Under the pieces are notes generated by a model. The model saw only the letters and a program-made list of their open reading frames with translations. It had not been told where the DNA came from and did not search any database. Below, one piece after another: positions 1 through 6,910 of a DNA stretch of 42,772 nt; position 1 is the first letter of the stretch; each line of letters opens with the position of its first letter. A program made the position numbers and the translations under genes. The DNA comes from Firmicutes bacterium UBA3553 (GTDB taxonomy: Bacteria; Bacillota; Clostridia; Tissierellales; Sedimentibacteraceae): contig DFOA01000065.1 of the NCBI GenBank assembly GCA_002381185.1, forward strand, positions 158,033 to 200,804, given 5' to 3'.

Positions 1-1
1 A

Positions 2-538
2 GTGGAAGCAACGGTTGAAAATGTAAAAAGCGGGAAATACGCTGTAGCAAGACCTTTTCTTCTTGTGACAAAGGGAACAGAAAGTGATTTGGTTAAAGAC
101 TTCATAAGTTTTACAGAGTCTGTTCAGGGACAGAAGATAGTAGGAGAAAAAAATTATATTGCATCTGTGGACAATCCGGTTGAGTACAAAGCCTCAGGTT
201 TATCAGGAACAATCAAGGTTGCAGGTTCAACTTCCGTAACACCTTTAATGGAAAAGCTGCAGGAAGTGTATAAAGAACTTAACCCAAATGTGGAATTTGA
301 AATGCAGTCAAATGGTTCTTCACAAGGTATAAAAGCTGCCATTGACGGATCTTATGATATAGGAATGAGTTCAAGAGAATTGAAGGATGATGAAAAATCA
401 CAATTAAATGAATATACACTTGCAATTGATGGAATAGCAGTAATATTAAATAAAGAAAATCCTATGACAGACATTTCATCAGAAAATATTACAAAAATAT
501 ATACAGGTGAAATAACAAAATGGTCTGAAATAAAATAA
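2..538 (+). CDS. Phosphate-binding lipoprotein PstS-like, circularly permuted, 5'-truncated by window edge
   Basis: This is the C-terminal 178 residues of a phosphate ABC-transporter substrate-binding protein; the 5' end lies outside the window and the GTG at base 2 is not a real start. Visible motifs run RPFLLVTKG, then GQKIV, then a short linker, then GTIKVAGSTSVTP, SNGSSQGIKAA, DIGMSSRELK and IYTGEITKWSEIK just before the stop. In ordinary PstS the GSTSVTP part is N-terminal and the RPFLLVTKG part is C-terminal, so the order is swapped. It matches the C-terminal part of the complete PstS at 31546-32424 at most positions. It is not followed by pstC: a terminator and a MATE gene come next, so this copy is separate from the transporter genes. 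Family assignment is strong; its own role, such as a second phosphate receptor, is inference. Confidence 0.9.
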   Translation: MEATVENVKSGKYAVARPFLLVTKGTESDLVKDFISFTESVQGQKIVGEKNYIASVDNPVEYKASGLSGTIKVAGSTSVTPLMEKLQEVYKELNPNVEFEMQSNGSSQGIKAAIDGSYDIGMSSRELKDDEKSQLNEYTLAIDGIAVILNKENPMTDISSENITKIYTGEITKWSEIK

Positions 539-568
539 GTTATATCCCTCCAAGGTAAAATATATATG

Positions 569-612
569 AAAGGCAAGGCACGCATTAATAAATGAAAGTG
601 TTTTGCCTTTTG
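569..612 (+). terminator. Candidate terminator after the PstS-like gene
   Basis: An 8-bp perfect stem, AAAGGCAA (569-576) with TTGCCTTT (603-610), encloses a loop of about 26 nt in which CAC/GTG can also pair. The T-run is short, so efficiency is uncertain. Confidence 0.45.
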
Positions 613-647
613 TTATGCAAATATTGTATAAACCTCGCATTATCCAC

Positions 648-676
648 TTGAAAGGTTTCATGATGTGATGTAAAAT
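648..676 (+). promoter_or_regulatory. Sigma-A-type promoter for the MATE gene
   Basis: TTGAAA (648-653), 17-bp spacer, TAAAAT (671-676), about 40 bp before the ATG. The start itself has the ribosome site AAGAGG at 705-710. Confidence 0.55.
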
Positions 677-715
677 ACTATGGTATTGTATTCTTAATAA
701 AATTAAGAGGTTTAT

Positions 716-2083
716 ATGACAGAAAAAGTTTATGACTCCAAAGCGATTAGAAAACAGATTTTTTTTCTGATTATTCCCGTAATGCTGGAAAACATTTTTC
801 AGATGTCTGCAGGTCTTATTTCGGCTGCGATGATAGGAAGGCTTTCTCCTATGCTTATTTCAGCTCAAGGCATATGCTCAAGAATAACAGGTGTGCTGTG
901 GTGCTTGTTTAAGGGTATAGGTGTCGGTGCAACAGTTGTCATAGCTAAAAATCGCGGTGAGAGCGATATGACAGGATGCAAAAAGACATTTGAGCAAACA
1001 TGTGTAACCGGCTGTTTGCTTTCAGCTTTATTAATAATTATAACGCTTTCTAATTCGGCAAATATTCTATCTTTTTTTACATCCAGCAGTGACACCCTTC
1101 ATGTTGCAGGCGAATATTTGAAAATAGTAATTATAACCGCACCTTTTCTGATGATTATGTCAGCTGTAACTGCAGCTTTCCAGGCATGCGGAAATACAAA
1201 GACTCCCATGTACATTGCAATAGTTGTTAATATTATAAATGTAGTGCTGGGATATTTGTTAATTTACGGAAAGTTCGGCTTTCCGAATTTATCACTTATC
1301 GGAGCAGCCATAGCTTTGTTAATTTCTCAAGCTTGCGGAGCATTATTGGGAATTTATCTGCTATATAACAAAAGGCATGGCCTGTTCAGCACTATTTTAA
1401 ACAAAAATAATTTATTGAAAATAGATTTTGATCTTGTAAAACAGGTTTATTCCATAGGCATACCGGCTGCTTTTGAAAGTATGTTCTGGCAGCTCTCAGC
1501 CATTGTAATGAGCAAGGCAATTCTTTCATATGGAGAGGTTACTTTTGCCGCATATCAATTGGGGCTTCAGGCTGAGATTATGTCTGAAATGCCTGCAGTA
1601 GGAGTTGGAATTGCAGCTACATCATTGACCGCAAATGCAATCGGTAAAAAAGACGGCACTTTATTAAAAATATATTCAAAGCAGTTGATTACCACATCAA
1701 CGGCAATAAGCTTATTTTCATCAATGCTTATAATTGTTTTTCCGGGAATCTTTATGGACTTCTTTACAAATAATCCGGAGATAAAAGCCATAGGTATTAA
1801 TTACCTAATAGTGATGGGATTCATACAGACTCCTCAAAACCTATCAAAGGTATTAAACGGAATCATCCGTTCCGCCGGATATAAAAATATTCCAATGATT
1901 ATTTCATTCATAGGAATTTGGGTTGTAAGAGTTCCCTTAGCATTGTTGTTTGCATATGTTTTTAAATTAGATATTATATTTATCTGGCTGTGCATGGCTA
2001 TTGACCAGGTATTTAAATGTGCAATCAGCGCGATAGTATTTAAAGTTAAAAAGGCAGATGTTATTGAGGATAATGATTTATAA
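716..2083 (+). CDS. MATE family multidrug/organic cation exporter
   Basis: This 455-residue polytopic membrane protein fits the MATE (multi antimicrobial extrusion) family in length and in its two-bundle layout of about twelve hydrophobic segments. The N-terminal half carries the typical stretch from 'IPVMLENIFQMSAGLISAAMIGRL' onward (in part: PVMLENIFQM), and 'AFQACGNTKTPMY' is the conserved segment at the end of helix 4. Such proteins export drugs or metabolites against a Na+ or H+ gradient; the substrate cannot be told from sequence. ATG 716 follows AAGAGG by 5 nt. The gene stands alone, with its own promoter upstream and a bidirectional terminator shared with the convergent XRE gene. No drug-specific regulator adjoins it, though the convergent XRE protein could act on it. 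Confidence 0.9.
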   Translation: MTEKVYDSKAIRKQIFFLIIPVMLENIFQMSAGLISAAMIGRLSPMLISAQGICSRITGVLWCLFKGIGVGATVVIAKNRGESDMTGCKKTFEQTCVTGCLLSALLIIITLSNSANILSFFTSSSDTLHVAGEYLKIVIITAPFLMIMSAVTAAFQACGNTKTPMYIAIVVNIINVVLGYLLIYGKFGFPNLSLIGAAIALLISQACGALLGIYLLYNKRHGLFSTILNKNNLLKIDFDLVKQVYSIGIPAAFESMFWQLSAIVMSKAILSYGEVTFAAYQLGLQAEIMSEMPAVGVGIAATSLTANAIGKKDGTLLKIYSKQLITTSTAISLFSSMLIIVFPGIFMDFFTNNPEIKAIGINYLIVMGFIQTPQNLSKVLNGIIRSAGYKNIPMIISFIGIWVVRVPLALLFAYVFKLDIIFIWLCMAIDQVFKCAISAIVFKVKKADVIEDNDL

Positions 2084-2113
2084 AATTACACGTTTTAAAC
2101 TTCAAATTAAAAC

Positions 2114-2144
2114 AAAATCACTGAGATTTCTCTCAGTGATTTTT
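2114..2144. terminator. Bidirectional terminator between MATE and XRE genes
   Basis: Perfect 13-bp stem: AAAATCACTGAGA (2114-2126), loop TTTC, TCTCAGTGATTTT (2131-2143). A-rich on one side and T-rich on the other, so it can end transcription from both convergent genes. Confidence 0.85.
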
Positions 2145-2145
2145 A

Positions 2146-2838
2146 CTAATCATCAACTCTAAATACGTGGTCATTCTTAAGACGCTTTATTACATCCTTT
2201 GAAAGCTGGAGAAGTTCTCTTTGCTCTTCGGATGAAAGCTGTAACTTTGAAAGTACTACCTTGTAGCTTGCCGGTCTTAAGGAAACACTCTCAATACCGC
2301 TTATTAAACCTTCCAAGGTTGTTACTTTTTTCATGGGAATAAAAAAATTGATTAAAACAGATTCTGAATCATATAAACAATTTATAAGGTTAAGGTTTAG
2401 TATATTATCATGATGATTCATGTAGCCATGATATACACAATCACAATTATTCAGGTTATTAATATCACTAACCTTATAGTATAATGTTGCGACCGTCCTA
2501 TTCTTGTTTTCTTCTTTCTTCAGCTTTAATAAAGAACAGTGTATTTTTTTACCGATCTGGTGATACATATATAAATGACCTGCCTGCCAGAAAGGTACCT
2601 GTTCGTTTTCGATTTTTTCCTCATCTTCATAATCTATCAGATTTACAATATTAATGTTAAGTGCACTTGCAATGTCAAATAATGTTACAATGTCAATTGC
2701 TATTTCTCCGGATTCGTATTTGGAAACAGTTGACTTGCTTTTGCTTATAATTTTTGCAAGTTCATCAATAGTCAACTTTTTTATTTTCCGAAACATTTTT
2801 ATTCGACTTCCCACATGTTTCAATAATTCATTAGACAT
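2146..2838 (-). CDS. XRE-family (Cro/CI HTH) transcriptional regulator with large C-terminal domain
   Basis: A 230-residue protein with an N-terminal HTH of the XRE type at about residues 7-65. The helix-turn-helix core reads LTIDELAKIISKSKSTVSKY. The remaining 165 residues form an unassigned domain with several Cys residues (NNCDCVY) that could be a sensor. The ATG at 2838 has AAGGAG about 10 nt upstream on the minus strand. The gene is divergent from brnQ across a 416-bp AT-rich gap, so BrnQ expression is its most likely target besides itself. This is inferred from position only. The ligand is unknown. Confidence 0.85.
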   Translation of the reverse strand: MSNELLKHVGSRIKMFRKIKKLTIDELAKIISKSKSTVSKYESGEIAIDIVTLFDIASALNINIVNLIDYEDEEKIENEQVPFWQAGHLYMYHQIGKKIHCSLLKLKKEENKNRTVATLYYKVSDINNLNNCDCVYHGYMNHHDNILNLNLINCLYDSESVLINFFIPMKKVTTLEGLISGIESVSLRPASYKVVLSKLQLSSEEQRELLQLSKDVIKRLKNDHVFRVDD

Positions 2839-2911
2839 TTGTCAGTCTCCTTATCGTAAACTATACAAAATTATAATGCTGATTTTTTAAAAAAATATAA
2901 TTAGGAAATTA

Positions 2912-2940
2912 AGTATATAATAAATATTTTTGAATGTCAA
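2912..2940 (-). promoter_or_regulatory. Sigma-A promoter for the XRE gene
   Basis: On the minus strand, TTGACA (2940-2935), 17-bp spacer, TATACT (2917-2912). It would give a 5' leader of about 70 nt. The rest of the 2839-3254 gap is AT-rich with no other clear element except the brnQ promoter. Confidence 0.65.
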
Positions 2941-3178
2941 TAAATTGCAAACAAAATAATTTTTTTATAATTTCAATGCAGACATAATAAAAGAAGGTCT
3001 TAACAGTTAATTAATTTATTTATCTGTTAAAATTTTGTGTTTCATAAGAGTGGACAAATTCTTTAATAATCAAGATTTATGAAAATAGATTTTATTGTAA
3101 CTTTATAATTTGTACATTTTGTTTCGTAAAGTGAATCAAATAAGTATGAGTGTTCAATTTAAGTACATTTCCGTTAAT

Positions 3179-3206
3179 TTGACTTATTTTATAAATTAAA
3201 TATAAT
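3179..3206 (+). promoter_or_regulatory. Sigma-A promoter for brnQ
   Basis: TTGACT (3179-3184), 16-bp spacer, TATAAT (3201-3206). This lies about 50 bp before the chosen start at 3255. Confidence 0.65.
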
Positions 3207-3254
3207 AGTTAAGTATGTTTGAAAGCAGAAAACGATATCAAAAAGGAGAAACAT

Positions 3255-4571
3255 ATGAAGAAAGAATTTAAAGATATTTTAATAGTAGGCTTCGCCTTAT
3301 TTTCCAGTTTTTTTGGTGCGGGAAATGTAATTTTTCCTCCGTATTTAGGATTGGAATCCGGAACAAACTGGTTGATTTCATTTATTTTTTACTATATGGC
3401 AGATATAGGACTTGCATTGATAGCAATATTTTCTATGCTTAAAACCGGAAGTGATGTTGACGGAATGACAAGCCGATTGGGGAAAATACCCGGTATGATA
3501 TTTACATCAATTATAGTATTGTGTATCGGACCTTTGGTTGCTATACCACGAACTGCAGCGACAACTTATGAAATGGCTGTTGTTCCGATAACAGGATTGT
3601 CGGGCAATATGGTGTCTGTAATTACAATAGTGGCATATTTTGCACTTATTTTAATTCTTTGCATTAAAGAATCTTCTGTTATAGATATTGTAGGTAAGTT
3701 TTTGACACCTGCATTATTTGCCGGATTATTAGTATTAATAATTAAAGGTATCGTTTCACCCATTGGTACAATTGCAGAAATGCAGTTAGAAAACAGCTTG
3801 ATAATAAATTCTATTGCATCAGGCTACCAGACAATGGATGTTCTGGCAGCTTTAATATTTGGTGTAATGATTGTAAAAACTGTTACTGCAAAGGGCTATG
3901 AAGATAAAAAACAAAAGAATAAAATAATCGGATTGTCAAGTATAGTGGCAGGCATCGGTCTGTTGGTAGTATATGGCGGACTATCATATTTAGGTGCAAC
4001 CGCATCTCTTATTTATCCGAAAGACATTAACCGATCAGTGTTAATATTAAACATAATAGAACAGATTCTTGGACAGGCCGGCATTGTAATATTAGGAATT
4101 GTTGTTGCCTTAGCATGTATAACAACAGCTGTAGCATTGGTTGGAGCAAGCGGAACATATTTTGAGCGCCTTTCAAAGGGAAAATTAAGCTATAAAACTA
4201 TAGTAATCGGAACATGTGTATTAAGTGCAGCCATTGCTACAATAGGTCTTGATGCAATAATATCTGTTGCAGGACCTATATTGAGCATTGTTTACCCTGC
4301 AGCTTTAACAATAATTATATTGTCGTTATTTGGAAACAGAATTAAAAATGATAACATATATAAAGGTGCCGCCATTGGAGCACTTGTTGTAAGCTTTATT
4401 GAAACTGGTTCTGCCCAAGGCTTAGGAATGGAATTTATTTATAACCTTCCGTTATCACAGTATGGCTTTGGATGGGTGCTGCCCGCAGTAGTGTGCGGAT
4501 TAATCGGTTCATTAATTAAACCAGGGCAGGGTGGTTACAGAGGAAAAGAAGTACCTTCAGAAGCAAACTAA
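3255..4571 (+). CDS. brnQ: Branched-chain amino acid:cation symporter BrnQ (LIVCS family)
   Basis: A 438-residue membrane carrier that takes up Leu, Ile or Val with Na+ or H+. The family signature near the N-terminus, FSSFFGAGNVIFPPYLG, is intact, and about twelve hydrophobic segments follow. I chose ATG 3255 because AAAAGGAG ends 6 nt upstream. A longer in-frame reading from 3219 would add 12 polar residues and lacks a ribosome site. Single-gene unit with a sigma-A promoter at 3179-3206 and a strong terminator behind. The divergent XRE regulator may control it. No T-box or leader hairpin is visible upstream. Confidence 0.93.
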   Translation: MKKEFKDILIVGFALFSSFFGAGNVIFPPYLGLESGTNWLISFIFYYMADIGLALIAIFSMLKTGSDVDGMTSRLGKIPGMIFTSIIVLCIGPLVAIPRTAATTYEMAVVPITGLSGNMVSVITIVAYFALILILCIKESSVIDIVGKFLTPALFAGLLVLIIKGIVSPIGTIAEMQLENSLIINSIASGYQTMDVLAALIFGVMIVKTVTAKGYEDKKQKNKIIGLSSIVAGIGLLVVYGGLSYLGATASLIYPKDINRSVLILNIIEQILGQAGIVILGIVVALACITTAVALVGASGTYFERLSKGKLSYKTIVIGTCVLSAAIATIGLDAIISVAGPILSIVYPAALTIIILSLFGNRIKNDNIYKGAAIGALVVSFIETGSAQGLGMEFIYNLPLSQYGFGWVLPAVVCGLIGSLIKPGQGGYRGKEVPSEAN

Positions 4572-4595
4572 AGATCAGCATAAATATTCTATAGG

Positions 4596-4623
4596 GCTGT
4601 CTCTTAATGAGACAGCTTTTTTT
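4596..4623 (+). terminator. Rho-independent terminator after brnQ
   Basis: GCTGTCTC (4596-4603), loop TTAAT, GAGACAGC (4609-4616), then seven T (4617-4623). Confidence 0.92.
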
Positions 4624-4810
4624 AATTTGTGGAAGTCATTATAATATGGGTTTAAAACATAAGATTTAATAATTATAACTGTAATTATACCTAAGAACGT
4701 AATTTTAAGAAAAACAAAGAAATAATGTGAAAAAAACAGTATAAGATAAATATATATATTTCAAGGTTATTTTTTAAGTATAATTAATTCGTTTTTTAAA
4801 AAAATAAGTA

Positions 4811-4838
4811 TTGAAATTATTAAAAGCAGTGATATAAT
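4811..4838 (+). promoter_or_regulatory. Sigma-A promoter of the ctsR operon
   Basis: TTGAAA (4811-4816), 16-bp spacer, TATAAT (4833-4838). It lies immediately upstream of the CtsR box, so bound CtsR would cover the transcription start. The preceding gap from 4624 is AT-rich and otherwise empty. Confidence 0.75.
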
Positions 4839-4846
4839 AAAATTAA

Positions 4847-4863
4847 GGTCAAAGAAAGTCAAA
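4847..4863 (+). promoter_or_regulatory. CtsR operator (perfect heptad direct repeat)
   Basis: GGTCAAAGAAAGTCAAA matches the established CtsR consensus, two RGTCAAA heptads separated by NAN, at every position. A third, imperfect AAAGTCA follows at 4867-4873. This supports autoregulation of the ctsR-mcsA-mcsB-clpC operon. Confidence 0.93.
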
Positions 4864-4891
4864 GTTAAAGTCAGAATAAGGAAGTGAGATA

Positions 4892-5362
4892 ATGTCTAAT
4901 AACTTAAGTGATATCATTGAAGGGTTTATAAAGGAACTGTTTGAAGCGAACAATTACAGGGCAATAGAAATTCAAAGGAATATTCTTGCTCAGCAATTTG
5001 ACTGTTCTCCTTCTCAGATAAATTATGTGCTGACAACCCGTTTTAACAATGACAGAGGATATATAGTTGAGAGCAGAAGAGGCGGCGGCGGATATATAAG
5101 AATTTTCAAGGTTCGTTCATCAATGGAGGATGAATTGGAAAGAATATTAAATGAAAGCATAGGTGACAGTATCACGCTTAATAAAGCATATGATTTGTTG
5201 CATGCACTTTCTGACAGGGGAGTGATATCACTAAGAGAGCTGAAGATTATGCAAAGTATACTAAGTGACAGGGCGCTCAACAATATTTCTTATGATTACA
5301 GGAATAAAATCAGAGCTGACTTATTAAAGGAAATGATTTTAACGTCAGTGGATAATGATTAA
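4892..5362 (+). CDS. ctsR: CtsR, repressor of class III heat-shock genes
   Basis: A 156-residue winged-HTH dimeric repressor. The N-terminal DNA-binding half has the family core FDCSPSQINYVLTTRF and the glycine-rich wing ESRRGGGGYIRI. The C-terminal half (about 80-156) is the dimerisation and McsB-contact domain. In Firmicutes CtsR represses clp genes until heat or protein damage, when McsB removes or inactivates it. It is first in a four-gene operon and has a perfect CtsR box over its own promoter. ATG 4892 follows AAGGAAGTGAG. Confidence 0.97.
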   Translation: MSNNLSDIIEGFIKELFEANNYRAIEIQRNILAQQFDCSPSQINYVLTTRFNNDRGYIVESRRGGGGYIRIFKVRSSMEDELERILNESIGDSITLNKAYDLLHALSDRGVISLRELKIMQSILSDRALNNISYDYRNKIRADLLKEMILTSVDND

Positions 5363-5380
5363 TATATTAGGAGGTTTATC

Positions 5381-5869
5381 ATGTTATGTAGCGAATGCGG
5401 TAAAAACGAAGCAAAGGTTCATGTGACACACATTATAAACGGAAAAAAGACTGAAAGCCACTTGTGTGAAGAATGTGCCAAAAAGAATCAGGCATTATTA
5501 AATTCAAGTTTTTCAATGGAAAACTTATTTTCGGCAATGCTGAACAATGCTTTCAATGCAGCCACATACCTGCCGAGCAAAGGCTGCTCCAAGTGCGGTA
5601 TGACATATGATGAATTCAGAAATACAGGAAAATTCGGATGCAGTGACTGCATTGATACATTTAAACAGAGATTGCTGCCTGTTGTTAAGAACATTCAAGG
5701 CTATGAAGCTCATACGGGCAAAATTCCGAAAAGAACCGGAGGAAGCTATAAAATCAAAAAAGATATAGAAAAATTAAAATTTCAGCTGCAACAGTCAATA
5801 GAAAATGAAGAGTATGAACAGGCGGCAAGACTTAGAGATAAAATACGCGAAATGGAAAACAATATATAG
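5381..5869 (+). CDS. mcsA: McsA, zinc-binding activator of the McsB arginine kinase
   Basis: A 162-residue protein with four Cys pairs. CSEC and CEEC lie in the first 35 residues; CSKC and CSDC lie near residues 68-90. These bind zinc in the family. The C-terminus (about 125-160) is a UVR motif, with the core EEYEQAARLRDKI. McsA activates McsB and takes part in CtsR control and ClpC adaptor function. It lies 18 bp after ctsR with AGGAGG upstream, and 11 bp before mcsB, consistent with one transcript. Confidence 0.95.
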   Translation: MLCSECGKNEAKVHVTHIINGKKTESHLCEECAKKNQALLNSSFSMENLFSAMLNNAFNAATYLPSKGCSKCGMTYDEFRNTGKFGCSDCIDTFKQRLLPVVKNIQGYEAHTGKIPKRTGGSYKIKKDIEKLKFQLQQSIENEEYEQAARLRDKIREMENNI

Positions 5870-5880
5870 GGGGTGACAGT

Positions 5881-6873
5881 ATGGAGAATAAGGATATAGT
5901 AATAACAAGCAGAATAAGGCTTGCAAGAAACTTGAAAAATTACAGGTTTCCCGTCAAAATGAACCAGGAAGAAGCAGAAAAGGTAGTAAGGGAAGTAAGC
6001 GATGCAATTAACAGAATAAATTTAAATTATAAGCTGACATATATGAGAGATTTATCTGATATTCAAAAAAGCGCTTTAATAGAAAATCATCTTATCAGTC
6101 CTGCATTGGCAGAGAAGAAAGAAGTCGCTGCATTTTTACTTAGTCCCGACAAAAAAGTTTCCATAATGCTCAATGAAGAGGACCACATCAGGATTCAGAC
6201 TCTGGATAAAGGAATGTCATTGAAAGAATGCTGGGATTTGAGCAATAAAATAGATGATGTCATAGAGGAAGCAGTTGATTATGCATTTGACAGAGAATTA
6301 GGTTATGTAACATCCTGCCCCACAAATATTGGAACTGGAATGAGGGCGTCGGTAATGATTCATCTTCCGGCACTGTCAATAACAAATCAAATTGAAAAAC
6401 TGCTGTATGGAGTTTCACAGCTTGGTGTAGCAGTAAGAGGAGTGTACGGAGAGGGTACGAAGTCTTTAGGTCACTTATACCAGGTTTCAAATCAAGGCAC
6501 ATTAGGAGCATCAGAGGAAACATTAATTGATAAAATTACGCAAATAGCCAGACAGATAGTAGAAAAAGAAGAGAAAACAAGAGAACATCTGAAAAAAAAC
6601 AACTTCGAAGATCTTGAAGATGAATTTTACAGAGCATATGGACTCTTAACGAATGCAAGAAAAATGACCACTGAGGAAGCAATGAAACTCATATCGTTAA
6701 TAAAGCTCGGCAATGACATGAAGATGATTAATGTTGCAGAAAATAAGGATTTATATGAATTGATGACTAAAATACAGCCAAGCAATTTATTATCCTTTGC
6801 AGGCAAGGAGCTGCTTCCCAAAGAAAGAGACAATAAAAGAGCAGAGATCATAAGAAACGAATTATTAAGTTAA
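5881..6873 (+). CDS. mcsB: McsB protein arginine kinase
   Basis: A 330-residue phosphagen-kinase-fold enzyme that phosphorylates arginine residues on client proteins, tagging them for ClpC-ClpP and inactivating CtsR. Recognisable parts are TSRIRLARNL near the N-terminus, the catalytic-loop segment CPTNIGTGMRASVMIHLPAL, and the segment RGVYGEGTKSLGHLYQVSNQ. All are intact. Length is slightly short of the roughly 350-360 usual for the family. Start ATG 5881 is preceded by AGGGGGTGA. Confidence 0.96.
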   Translation: MENKDIVITSRIRLARNLKNYRFPVKMNQEEAEKVVREVSDAINRINLNYKLTYMRDLSDIQKSALIENHLISPALAEKKEVAAFLLSPDKKVSIMLNEEDHIRIQTLDKGMSLKECWDLSNKIDDVIEEAVDYAFDRELGYVTSCPTNIGTGMRASVMIHLPALSITNQIEKLLYGVSQLGVAVRGVYGEGTKSLGHLYQVSNQGTLGASEETLIDKITQIARQIVEKEEKTREHLKKNNFEDLEDEFYRAYGLLTNARKMTTEEAMKLISLIKLGNDMKMINVAENKDLYELMTKIQPSNLLSFAGKELLPKERDNKRAEIIRNELLS

Positions 6874-6910
6874 ATAGGTTTATAATAGAAATTAAAAGGA
6901 GATGAAATTC

